This document shows positions 51,843 through 59,874 of a stretch of DNA of 64,000 nucleotides, piece by piece (positions within the stretch are counted from its first letter, which is position 1; every line of letters starts with the position of its first letter). A model generated the notes under the pieces. That model was given only the letters and a program-made list of their open reading frames with translations. It had not been told where the DNA came from and did not search any database. The DNA comes from Ignavibacteria bacterium (GTDB lineage Bacteria > Bacteroidota > Ignavibacteria > Ignavibacteriales > SURF-24). The stretch is from the NCBI GenBank assembly GCA_025612375.1, contig JAAXKN010000008.1, positions 92,514 to 156,513 of the forward strand. The letters run 5' to 3'. The position numbers were made by a program, and so were the translations under genes.

Positions 51843-53009
51843 TTAAGGATAAAACTGCTCTTTATTTTTTACCATTTTCCTCAGCAGGACTGAAGGCCTG
51901 TAGCGCTCCTCGCCATACTCCTGCTGGAGCTCTCTGAGCCTGTTAAAAACTTTTTCGAGGCCTATTTCATCAGCCCACTTGAAAAGCCCCAGGGGATAGT
52001 TGACCCCTTTCATCATTGCAAGCTCAATATCCTCTTTCGATGCAATGTTCTTATGCAGTGCGTCGGCGGCTTCGTTAATTAGCATTGAAATAATACGAAA
52101 CCAAATTTCACGGGCAAGTTCAATGTCTTTTACCGGCTCCCTGTTTTTTGCCCCCGGACTGTAATCATAAAACCCATGACCCGTTTTTCTTCCCAGGCGG
52201 CCTGCTTCAACGAGCCTTTTCTGAGTAATGGAAGGCCTGTAGCGCGCGTCGTAATAAAAGCCCTCAAAGACCGACTCGGTTACCTTGTAGTTAACGTCAT
52301 TGCCGATCAGGTCCATCAGCTCAAAAGGCCCCATCCTGAAGCCGCCTATAACCTTCATTGCCCAGTCGATTGTTGCCGCGTCTGCAGCACCTTCTTCCAG
52401 CATCCTTAAGGCTTCGCCGTAGAAAGGCCTTGCTATGCGGTTTACAATGAAGCCCGGCGTGTCTTTGGCAATTACCGTAATTTTGTTCCAGCTGTGTGCT
52501 GCTTCACGCGCTTTTTCTACAGCCTCAGCTGAGGAGGCAAGCCCCGGAATAATTTCCACAAGGGGCATAAGGTATGCGGGATTGAAAAAATGCATACCGA
52601 CAACTCTTTTGGGATCCTTTGCTGCCGAGGCAATTGATGTTATGGATAAAGAAGAAGTGTTTGTGGCAATAATGGCATTTTTTAAGAGGATCTTTTCCAC
52701 CTCGGAAAAAACATTTTTCTTTACCGAGATCTCTTCAACTACAGCCTCAATTACGAGGTCCGACTTTGAAAGGTCCGCCATCTCACACGTAAATGTAATG
52801 CGTTCTTTCAGGTTTCGTGCGTCAGTCTCACTAAAGCGTCCTTTATCCTTCTGACGGCCAATGATGCCGTAAATTTCTTCTTTGGCACTTTCCAGCACGT
52901 GAGGGCTGATCTCATAAAGAGTGGTTCTGCATTTGTTTAAGGCGGCAGTATAAGCAATGCCGCGCCCCATAGTGCCGCCTCCGATAATCCCGACAGAAAG
53001 GTATTTCAA
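51843..53009 (-). CDS. paaH: 3-hydroxyacyl-CoA dehydrogenase
   Basis: A 388-residue NAD-dependent enzyme that oxidises 3-hydroxyadipyl-CoA. The Rossmann motif VGIIGGGTMGRG is at the start, then MHFFNPAYLMPLVEIIPG with catalytic His and Glu, and two C-terminal 3HCDH domains. No ATG exists near the expected N terminus. TTG at 53,009 is preferred because GAGAGGGG lies just upstream; a TTG at 53,030 has no ribosome-binding site. Second half of the enzyme resembles a duplicated C-terminal domain, as in PaaH of other bacteria. Confidence 0.92.
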   Translation of the reverse strand: MKYLSVGIIGGGTMGRGIAYTAALNKCRTTLYEISPHVLESAKEEIYGIIGRQKDKGRFSETDARNLKERITFTCEMADLSKSDLVIEAVVEEISVKKNVFSEVEKILLKNAIIATNTSSLSITSIASAAKDPKRVVGMHFFNPAYLMPLVEIIPGLASSAEAVEKAREAAHSWNKITVIAKDTPGFIVNRIARPFYGEALRMLEEGAADAATIDWAMKVIGGFRMGPFELMDLIGNDVNYKVTESVFEGFYYDARYRPSITQKRLVEAGRLGRKTGHGFYDYSPGAKNREPVKDIELAREIWFRIISMLINEAADALHKNIASKEDIELAMMKGVNYPLGLFKWADEIGLEKVFNRLRELQQEYGEERYRPSVLLRKMVKNKEQFYP

Positions 53010-53040
53010 TATGCCCCTCTCGTTATGCAAAATAAATTAA

Positions 53041-54012
53041 TTACCATGCGTAAGCCTCGGGTGCCTGGTTGCCCGGTCCGGGCCAAACCTCATCCAGCTT
53101 TTCAAGCATCTCGTCCGAAAGCTTTATGTGCAGAACCTTGAGGCTTTCTTCCAGCTGATCAATTGTTCTGGGACCTATAATGGGAGCCGTAACAACAGGG
53201 TTATTCATAACCCATGCAAGCGCAATGTTTGCAAGGCTCTGCTCGGTATCCTGGCAGCACCTTTCGTAAGCCTCGAGCTGCGGGCGCAGCTTCTCAACGG
53301 CTTCCTGCAGTGCGGGTCTTGCGCGCCTGCCTTCAGAAGGCCTTTTTAGAACCCCGCCGCTTAATATACCGCCGCCTAAAGGGCTCCATGGTATAAGTCC
53401 AAGCCCCATAGCCCTGCATGCCGGAATTACCTCAAGCTCAATGTGGCGGTTCCTGAGGCTGTAGATGCTCTGCTCTGAAACGAGCCCCAGGAAATTTCTT
53501 TTTTCAGCAATGTAGTTTGCCTCGACTATATTCCATGCCGCAAAGTTGCTGCTTCCGACGTAAATAATTTTTCCTTCCTGCACAAGCTGTTCCATCGCCT
53601 GCCAGATTTCCTCCCACGGCGTTTCGCGGTCCACGTGATGCATCTGGTAGAGGTCTATGTAATCGGTCTGAAGACGCTTCAGGCTGGCCTCGCAGGCAAG
53701 CTTAATGCTGCGCGCTGAAAGTTTTCCCTCGTTCGGCCAGTCGCTCATGTTGCCGTAAACTTTTGTTGCCAGAACGGTTTTCTCCCTGCGGCTGTGTCCT
53801 TTCTGAAACCACCTGCCTATGATCTCTTCAGTTCTGCCCTTGTTTTCCCCTCCGTAAACGTTTGCCGTATCAAAAAAGTTAATTCCATGCTCCAGAGCTG
53901 CATCCATTATCTTAAAGCTGTCGTCTTCGGCCGTGTAGGTCCCGAAATTCATTGTGCCAAGGCAGAGCCTGCTTACTTTGAGGCCCGACCGTCCGAGATG
54001 GGTATATTCCAT
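53041..54012 (-). CDS. aldo/keto reductase inside the paa operon
   Basis: A 323-residue NADPH-dependent reductase of the AKR superfamily. The catalytic tetrad is visible: Asp and Tyr in FFDTANVYGG, Lys in VLATKVYG and His in QMHHVDRE. It is close to the YajO/potassium-channel-beta-like group (HLGRSGLKVSRLCLGTMNFG). It is not a known core step of the phenylacetate pathway. It may reduce an aldehyde or ketone by-product, or was simply inserted. Start ATG 54,012. Confidence 0.9.
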   Translation of the reverse strand: MEYTHLGRSGLKVSRLCLGTMNFGTYTAEDDSFKIMDAALEHGINFFDTANVYGGENKGRTEEIIGRWFQKGHSRREKTVLATKVYGNMSDWPNEGKLSARSIKLACEASLKRLQTDYIDLYQMHHVDRETPWEEIWQAMEQLVQEGKIIYVGSSNFAAWNIVEANYIAEKRNFLGLVSEQSIYSLRNRHIELEVIPACRAMGLGLIPWSPLGGGILSGGVLKRPSEGRRARPALQEAVEKLRPQLEAYERCCQDTEQSLANIALAWVMNNPVVTAPIIGPRTIDQLEESLKVLHIKLSDEMLEKLDEVWPGPGNQAPEAYAW

Positions 54013-54076
54013 ATTCTCCTCTTTTTTGCTTAAGTGTTGAAAATTGTCTGCCGGAAAAATTTATATGCCGAAAATT

Positions 54077-54865
54077 TTATCTGCCCGAGAAGCGTGCCTT
54101 GCGCTTTTCAAGGAATGCCTTAACCCCTTCTGTGTAATCTTCCGTCATTCCTGCAAGCTGCTGGAATTTTGCCTCCAGCTCAAGCTGCGTGTCCAGATCA
54201 CTGCTGCACGACCTGTTAATTGCGCGCTTAATAAATCCCAGGCTCTTTGTAGGCATTTCAGCCAGCTTTTTTGAAAGTGCCGCAGCTTCTTTCAAAAGGA
54301 CTTCGGGTTCGACTACCTTGTAAATAAGACCCATGTCGAGTGCCTCATAACACGTGATCTTCTCTCCCAGCATCATCAGGGCCGTAGCACGCTGAAGGCC
54401 TGCCAGGCGGGGGAGGAAGAAGGTCCCTCCGCTGTCGGGCAGAAGCCCCACATTAATGAACGACTGTATGAAAGAAGAGCTGCTTGAGGCTATTACAAAG
54501 TCGCATGCAAGCGCTATGTTGGCCCCCGCACCTGCAGCCACTCCGTTAACCGCGCAGACTACAGGCTTTTCAATGCAGCGGATCATCCTTATAAGCGGGT
54601 TATAGACTTCCTTTACCACCAGTCCGGGATCAGTGAGCTTTCCCTCACTGTCCGAAATTTCTTTCAAATCCTGCCCCGATGAAAATGCCCGCCCTTCACC
54701 CGTGATCATAACGGCGCGGATCTTTTCATTGTCCTTTGCCAGTTCCAGCGCCTTGCAAAGCTCCTGTGCCATCTCTCTGTTTATGCTGTTGAGTACCTCC
54801 GGGCGGTTGAGCGTCAGGAGTTTTATTGAATCTTCAATTTTGTATTTTATAAACTTGTATTCCAT
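54077..54865 (-). CDS. paaG: enoyl-CoA hydratase/isomerase, PaaG-like crotonase
   Basis: A 262-residue crotonase. The oxyanion loops are seen in GRAFSSGQDLKEI and CAVNGVAAGAGANIALACDFVIA. The Asp in GLLPDSGGTFFLP, in place of the hydratase Glu, is typical of PaaG, which isomerises ring-1,2-epoxyphenylacetyl-CoA to the oxepin. Only one crotonase is in the operon, so PaaF may be elsewhere or this enzyme may serve both steps. Start ATG 54,865. Confidence 0.88.
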   Translation of the reverse strand: MEYKFIKYKIEDSIKLLTLNRPEVLNSINREMAQELCKALELAKDNEKIRAVMITGEGRAFSSGQDLKEISDSEGKLTDPGLVVKEVYNPLIRMIRCIEKPVVCAVNGVAAGAGANIALACDFVIASSSSSFIQSFINVGLLPDSGGTFFLPRLAGLQRATALMMLGEKITCYEALDMGLIYKVVEPEVLLKEAAALSKKLAEMPTKSLGFIKRAINRSCSSDLDTQLELEAKFQQLAGMTEDYTEGVKAFLEKRKARFSGR

Positions 54866-54894
54866 CTTATGGCTTTACTGGTGTTTATTATTAT

Positions 54895-55431
54895 CTAAAA
54901 ACGTTTAAAGTATTCAAAGGGCTGACGGCAGCTGTTGCAGAAGTAAAGCGACTTGCATGCCGTGGAACCGAAGCGGCTCCTTAGGACGGTATCATCCGAG
55001 CTGCAGTATGGGCAGCTGACATTATCGTCATTGATTATAAGAGGAATGAACTCTTCGTCCCCGGTCTTTAAGGGCGGTGCAATTCCGTAGTCTTTAAGTT
55101 TATTCCTGGCTTTGTCTGAAAGCCAGTCGGTGGTCCAGACGGGCGAATAGACGGTCTTAACCGCAACGTCATTAAATCCTTTTGCCCTAAGCGTTGAAAT
55201 AATTTCCTCCTGAATCATCTTCATTGCAGGGCATCCGGAATAGGTGGGCGTAATCATTACTTCTATGTGCCCCAAGGAAATTTCAACATCCCTTACAATC
55301 CCCAGATCCATAATGCTCAGTACAGGCACTTCCGGATCCATTACACTTTCCAGACATTTTAATATTTCATCTTTTCCGGTTGTCATTTCATGCGTGTCCT
55401 TAATATTTACCATTGGGCAATGTCTTACCAT
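54895..55431 (-). CDS. paaD: phenylacetate degradation protein PaaD
   Basis: A 178-residue protein. The N-terminal part has the MIP18/SufT-like fold (VMDPEVPVLSIMDLGIVRDVEI; TPTYSGCPAMKMIQEEI), which helps insert or mature Fe-S clusters. A C-terminal zinc-ribbon (CPYCSSDD ... CKSLYFCNSC) completes the PaaD architecture. It is needed for the multicomponent epoxidase, probably for maturation of the reductase. The start ATG overlaps the paaC stop by seven bases; an ATG at 55,413 is a less likely alternative. Confidence 0.93.
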   Translation of the reverse strand: MVRHCPMVNIKDTHEMTTGKDEILKCLESVMDPEVPVLSIMDLGIVRDVEISLGHIEVMITPTYSGCPAMKMIQEEIISTLRAKGFNDVAVKTVYSPVWTTDWLSDKARNKLKDYGIAPPLKTGDEEFIPLIINDDNVSCPYCSSDDTVLRSRFGSTACKSLYFCNSCRQPFEYFKRF

Positions 55432-56216
55432 TTGGCGCCGGGATAAGAACGGGCCAGTATCTGCATTTCAGAAAGCAGATGCCCCAGGTATTCCGTATGT
55501 ATCCCTTTTCTTCCTCCTCTTGCCATATGGCTGTCTTCCGTGGGAATTAAAAGCGTTGCCCTTGAAATCACTTCATTTACCCTTTCCTGCCATAGGGGCT
55601 TTAACTTCAGGCTTTCAGGCACAAAGCCGTTTTCAATAAGAACCCTGTCTAGTCCTTCATCTAAAAAAAGCTCACCCGTATACATCCATAGTTCATCCAA
55701 TGCATGCTGCATCCTGTAATGGCTTTCTTCTGTTCCGTCGCCCAGACGCAGGACCCACTCCACACTGTGTCTCAGGTGGTATTTAACTTCCTTAAATGAC
55801 TTGGCGGCAATGGAGGCAAGTTTAGGCAGGCGGCTTTTCTGCAGCTCCCCAAACAAAATAAAGCTGTAGGAACTGAAGAGAAACTGCCTTGCAACAGTAA
55901 AGGCGAAGTCGCCATTTGGAAGTTCAACCATCTGGAAATTCTTAAACTCAATTGCGTCGCGGAAAAAAGCCAGGTCATCTTCCGACCTTCCCCTGCCTTC
56001 GGTCTCAGCGGCATACTGAAGGAATGCATTTGCCTCACCCAGGCAGTCGAGCGCAATGTTGCTTAAAGCAATATCCTCTTCAATTACGGGCGCGTGGCCG
56101 CACCATTCGGAGAGCCTGTGGCCTAAGATCAATAGGTCGTCTCCCAGTCCCAGCAGGTAATTAAAGAGCGCCGTCTTTAGCTTTTCGTCCTTAAGCTTAT
56201 CATCATTTTCATTCAT
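55425..56216 (-). CDS. paaC: phenylacetyl-CoA 1,2-epoxidase structural subunit
   Basis: A 263-residue ferritin-like helical subunit that pairs with PaaA. LLGLGDDLLILGHRLSEWCGHAPVIEEDIALSNI... and FLFSSY, and the end GRKGIHTEYLGHLLSEMQILARSYPGAKW, are characteristic. The family has lost most di-iron ligands in PaaC and serves as structural partner. The start overlaps the paaB stop by four bases. Confidence 0.94.
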   Translation of the reverse strand: MNENDDKLKDEKLKTALFNYLLGLGDDLLILGHRLSEWCGHAPVIEEDIALSNIALDCLGEANAFLQYAAETEGRGRSEDDLAFFRDAIEFKNFQMVELPNGDFAFTVARQFLFSSYSFILFGELQKSRLPKLASIAAKSFKEVKYHLRHSVEWVLRLGDGTEESHYRMQHALDELWMYTGELFLDEGLDRVLIENGFVPESLKLKPLWQERVNEVISRATLLIPTEDSHMARGGRKGIHTEYLGHLLSEMQILARSYPGAKW

Positions 56217-56515
56217 ACGCCTCTTACTCCTTTGGGTACTTTATAGAACTGGGGATGGCGGTAGACTTTATCCTCTGCGGGGTCGAAAAATGAATCGTTA
56301 TCCTGAGGCGTTGTAGCCGTGATCTCTTCAGAAGGAACAACCCAGATGCTTTTTACCGGTCCCCGCCTGGCATAAACGTCGCGTGCATTCTGAATAGCCA
56401 TTTCAGCATCTGCTGCGTGCAGGCTTCCGGCGTGTATGTGGGGGGCGCCCTCATCCTCCTGCAGGAAAACTTCCCAGAGCGCCCATTGTGTATCGTTACT
56501 GCTGCTTAACGGCAT
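56213..56515 (-). CDS. paaB: phenylacetyl-CoA 1,2-epoxidase subunit
   Basis: A 100-residue small subunit required for PaaAC to oligomerise and be active. ALWEVFLQEDEGAPHIHAGSLHAADAEMAIQNARDVYARR and SIWVVPSEEI match the family. It lies 45 bases after paaA. Confidence 0.95.
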   Translation of the reverse strand: MPLSSSNDTQWALWEVFLQEDEGAPHIHAGSLHAADAEMAIQNARDVYARRGPVKSIWVVPSEEITATTPQDNDSFFDPAEDKVYRHPQFYKVPKGVRGV

Positions 56516-56560
56516 GTATCCCTCTGATAATTTTATTTTATAACTTAAGCCGGATGTAAA

Positions 56561-57493
56561 TTAAGCCAGCATTTTTCTTTTTTCAGCGTAGGCTTCTGCC
56601 GCAACTCTTACCCATTCGCCCTGCCTGTGGGCCTCGCGTCTTGCCTTCATGCGTTCGCGGTTATAAGGCCCGTGCCCGCTTATAACCTCAAAGAATTCCT
56701 GCCAGTCGAGCGCTCCATACTCCCAGTGCCCCGCTTCATCGTTGTATTTCAGTTCGGGATCTGGTAGCGTAAGCCCCACTGCCTGCGCCTGCGGAACGGT
56801 CAGGTCCACAAAGCGCTGTCTGAGCTCCTCATTTGTTTTAAGCTTGATCTTCCATTTCATTAGATCGGCACTGTTCGGGGAATCCTTATCTCCCGGACCG
56901 AACATCATAAGCGAAGGCTTCCACCAGCGGTTTACTGCCTCCTGCGCCATAATCTTCTGCTCCGGTGTGCCGTTTGCAAGCACTGTGATAATTTCATAAC
57001 CCTGTTTTTTATGGAAGCTTTCTTCCTTGCAGATCCTCAGGTTTGCCCTGGCATAAGGCCCGTATGAGCACTTGGCCAGCATGGTCTGGTTTACAATTGC
57101 GGCACCATCGACAAACCATCCTATTGTACCCATGTCGGCCCAGGAAAGCGTGGGATAATTAAATATGCTGGAATATTTTGCCCTGCCTGTAAGAAGCTGT
57201 TCAATAAGTTCGCTTCTTTCAATTCCCAGAGTCTCCGCCGCGCTGTAAAGATAAAGCCCGTGCCCGGCTTCGTCCTGCACCTTGGCAAGAAGTATCATTT
57301 TGCGCCTTAAGCTTGGCGCGCGCGTAATCCAGTTGCCCTCGGGGAGCATGCCTACAATTTCGGAATGAGCGTGCTGCGAGATCATGCGTATAAGCTGCCT
57401 TCGGTAGCCCTCAGGCATCCAGTCCTTGGGTTCAATGGTTCCTCCGGCATTGATCCTGGCCTCAAATGCCTGAAGTTTTACTTCGTCGTTCAT
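56561..57493 (-). CDS. paaA: phenylacetyl-CoA 1,2-epoxidase catalytic subunit
   Basis: A 310-residue di-iron oxygenase that epoxidises the aromatic ring of phenylacetyl-CoA with O2. The di-iron ligands are visible: Glu in HAHSEIVGM, Glu and His in [10 protein letters not shown], and Glu/His in [11 protein letters not shown]. First gene of the operon, start ATG 57,493. It needs the reductase PaaE, which is not encoded in this window. Confidence 0.96.
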   Translation of the reverse strand: MNDEVKLQAFEARINAGGTIEPKDWMPEGYRRQLIRMISQHAHSEIVGMLPEGNWITRAPSLRRKMILLAKVQDEAGHGLYLYSAAETLGIERSELIEQLLTGRAKYSSIFNYPTLSWADMGTIGWFVDGAAIVNQTMLAKCSYGPYARANLRICKEESFHKKQGYEIITVLANGTPEQKIMAQEAVNRWWKPSLMMFGPGDKDSPNSADLMKWKIKLKTNEELRQRFVDLTVPQAQAVGLTLPDPELKYNDEAGHWEYGALDWQEFFEVISGHGPYNRERMKARREAHRQGEWVRVAAEAYAEKRKMLA

Positions 57494-57603
57494 AGTTTCA
57501 CTTTCGGAAAGAATTGGTTTTTGCCCTCGCTATGAAATCAATCTATACAAAAACGTGCTTAAAGGCAAGGTGAAGAAAAGTGCGGAATTTAATGTGAAAA
57601 GGG

Positions 57604-58236
57604 CTATTTCTTCTCGAAATGCTGGTAGTCTTTTGTGCTCCTCCAGGTGGCGCCCCACTTCCAGCCGCGTTTTGAGAAGGCTTTTACAACTGCTGAAGAG
57701 GGCGTAATTGTGCCGGGTGCCTTAGTGTCGTATTTTGATCCCGGCGGGGAGGCTTTACCTTTCCGGATCTGCGGGTTTTGAATGGGATTAATGTCAATTG
57801 CACGCCCCGTTGAGTGGGCGGAGAGTATTTTTGTACCTTTTACAACGCGGTAGTTAAAAGCCGAGGTGTTGTTGTCTGCCATGGAAAGGGAGTCGGACCA
57901 GCTGTATTTTACTACCGGAACTACCTTTGCAATGGGGAACCTGCTTTCCTGAATTTCACGGAATATATCCTGAATCTCAGCGGCCAGATCGGTGCGTATA
58001 AGAACCTGCCCCTCGTGGAGCTTCCCGTCAAATGAATAATAATTTACATTCACAAGATTCAGGTTTTTCCTGATGTAGGACGGGATTTTAAGCCCGGAGG
58101 TGGCCTCCCCAAGCGTCATCCGGCTGTCAACAATTGCTTTTTCCCCGCCGTCTAACCCTTTCTGCTGTAAACTGCCCGGCAGGGCAGGGGCGGCAAGGAG
58201 AAAAATCAGCTGTATGTAAATATATATTAGTTTCAT
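57604..58236 (-). CDS. M15-family peptidase (D-alanyl-D-alanine carboxypeptidase/endopeptidase-like)
   Basis: A 210-residue exported peptidase with a signal peptide (IYIYIQLIFLLAAPALPG). The zinc ligands fit M15: His and Asp in SAHSTGRAIDIN and His in DYQHFEKK near the C terminus. It should cut peptidoglycan stem peptides in the periplasm. Single gene, about 110 bases after the start of paaA on the same strand (upstream in transcription). Confidence 0.85.
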   Translation of the reverse strand: MKLIYIYIQLIFLLAAPALPGSLQQKGLDGGEKAIVDSRMTLGEATSGLKIPSYIRKNLNLVNVNYYSFDGKLHEGQVLIRTDLAAEIQDIFREIQESRFPIAKVVPVVKYSWSDSLSMADNNTSAFNYRVVKGTKILSAHSTGRAIDINPIQNPQIRKGKASPPGSKYDTKAPGTITPSSAVVKAFSKRGWKWGATWRSTKDYQHFEKK

Positions 58237-58406
58237 TCTTATAATATCCGGCCCATAAATATAGCTTTTTTCTTCATTTTTGCCATGCCTGCCGGGAATA
58301 ATTTCATTCCTTGATTATAGTTTAATATGAGTTAAATTATATAAATATGCTATTAATTCAGATGCCGGCAAATATTCTTTTATTATTACCGTGAAGGGAG
58401 GTCCCC

Positions 58407-58556
58407 ATGCTTTGGACTATTTTTGTAGTTCTGCTCGTATTGTGGATATTAGGACTCGTAAGCGGCTATACACTGGGCGGATTCATACATATCCTTCTTA
58501 TCATAGCCGTTGTAGCTGTCCTCATAAGGATCATTCAGGGCAGAAGCGTTTTATAG
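58407..58556 (+). CDS. 49-residue membrane micro-protein, lmo0937-like
   Basis: ATG 58,407 is preceded by AAGGGAGG. The product is two hydrophobic helices around YTLGGFIH, ending RIIQGRSVL; this resembles the lmo0937 family of small membrane proteins (about 50 residues, TLGG loop). A strong terminator follows. Function unknown; relatives are often seen in stress-induced contexts. Confidence 0.8.
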   Translation: MLWTIFVVLLVLWILGLVSGYTLGGFIHILLIIAVVAVLIRIIQGRSVL

Positions 58557-58572
58557 TATTATAGAAAACTGC

Positions 58573-58621
58573 AAAACAGCCGGCATGGAGTAGAGAAAAA
58601 GCCCCTGCCGGCTGTTTTTTT
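58573..58621 (+). terminator. rho-independent terminator of the 49-residue gene
   Basis: A 13-bp perfect stem AAAACAGCCGGCA / TGCCGGCTGTTTT with a 20-base loop, ending in a run of T. Confidence 0.9.
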
Positions 58622-58659
58622 GTGTGACATAAGATCCGATGAAAGAGTAAAGGAAGTAT

Positions 58660-59745
58660 ATGAGTATATTGAGTAAAATAAGCAGAACCACACTGATTGT
58701 AGTTATTGTTATTGTAGTTCTTCTTGTTGCCTTGCGCATTGCACTGCCTCACATAATAAAGTACGAGGTGAATAAAAAATTAAACGAGCTTCCCGATTAT
58801 ACGGGGCATATTGACGACGTGGACCTGCATATATACCGCGGGGCATATGCAATTAACGGGGTGGAAATTAAGAAAAGGAACGGAAAAGTAGCGGTCCCTT
58901 TCTTTTCGGCGGGAACAATGGAGTTCAGCGTGGAATGGAAACAGCTCTTTCGCGGCCATCTGGTTGCAAAAGTATATATATACCACCCGATGGTTAACTT
59001 TGTACAGGGACCCACCAAAGAACAGAGCCAGACAACAGCCGACAGCAGATGGCAGGATAAGGTTAAGGACCTCTTCCCCCTTAAAATAAATACATTTAAG
59101 ATTGATGACGGGGAGATCCATTTCCGCAATCCCTACAGCGATCCCAAGGTGGACGTATACATAAGTAACCTGCAGGTGCTGGCAACAAACCTAACAAACA
59201 GCCTGAAAGTAGCTAAAACACTCGCTTCAGACGTGAATGCCTCGGGTAATGTAATGGGAACGGGTAGATTTAAGGTGGGAGTTAAGCTGGACCCGTTTAG
59301 AAAGGATCCGACCTTTGACCTCGATATGCAGGTTACTACGGTACCTCTTGTAAAACTTAACGATTTTCTGAAGGCTTATGCAAAATTCGACGTGCATAAG
59401 GGCACTTTCAGCATGTACAGCGAAGTGGTTGCAAGGGACGGCAAGTATGAGGGCTACCTTAAGCCGCTTCTTAAGGATGTGGAAGTGGTCAAATGGAAAG
59501 AAGACATTAAAAAACCGTTTTTTGAGCTGGTCTGGAAGGTTGTTGTAGGTGCCGTAAAGGACATATTCACCAATCCCCCAAAAGAGCAGGTGGCAACAAG
59601 GGTGCCTTTCAGCGGAAGCTTTGAAAAAACTGAGGTGGGAATCTGGACCACAATCTGGGAGCTCATAAAAAACGCCTTCATACAGGCCCTCATGCCCGGC
59701 CTCGACAGAACAATTTCCATGAAGGATGTCTCCAGCAAAAAATGA
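58660..59745 (+). CDS. DUF748/AsmA-like membrane-anchored protein
   Basis: A 361-residue protein with one N-terminal helix (LIVVIVIVVLLVALRIAL) and a long beta-rich periplasmic part. GHIDDVDLHIYRGAYAINGVEIKK and FKIDDGEIHFRNPYSDPKVDVYISNLQ are typical of DUF748/AsmA-like proteins, thought to span the periplasm and move lipids. Start ATG 58,660. Single gene. Confidence 0.82.
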   Translation: MSILSKISRTTLIVVIVIVVLLVALRIALPHIIKYEVNKKLNELPDYTGHIDDVDLHIYRGAYAINGVEIKKRNGKVAVPFFSAGTMEFSVEWKQLFRGHLVAKVYIYHPMVNFVQGPTKEQSQTTADSRWQDKVKDLFPLKINTFKIDDGEIHFRNPYSDPKVDVYISNLQVLATNLTNSLKVAKTLASDVNASGNVMGTGRFKVGVKLDPFRKDPTFDLDMQVTTVPLVKLNDFLKAYAKFDVHKGTFSMYSEVVARDGKYEGYLKPLLKDVEVVKWKEDIKKPFFELVWKVVVGAVKDIFTNPPKEQVATRVPFSGSFEKTEVGIWTTIWELIKNAFIQALMPGLDRTISMKDVSSKK

Positions 59746-59751
59746 AAAATA

Positions 59752-59791
59752 GTCCAATGTCCGGGATCCGCACTGACCTTGGACATTGGAC
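59752..59791. repeat. 11-bp inverted repeat between the DUF748 gene and alaS
   Basis: GTCCAATGTCC and GGACATTGGAC separated by 18 bases, six bases past the DUF748 stop. No U-run follows; it could be a weak transcription stop or an interspersed repeat. Confidence 0.5.
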
Positions 59792-59874
59792 CTTGGACTT
59801 TGGTCTCGTAAATCCTGCCGGATTTTCTTATATTTACTTTCTTTAATAACAAAAATTAATGAGCGAAGAGTTAT

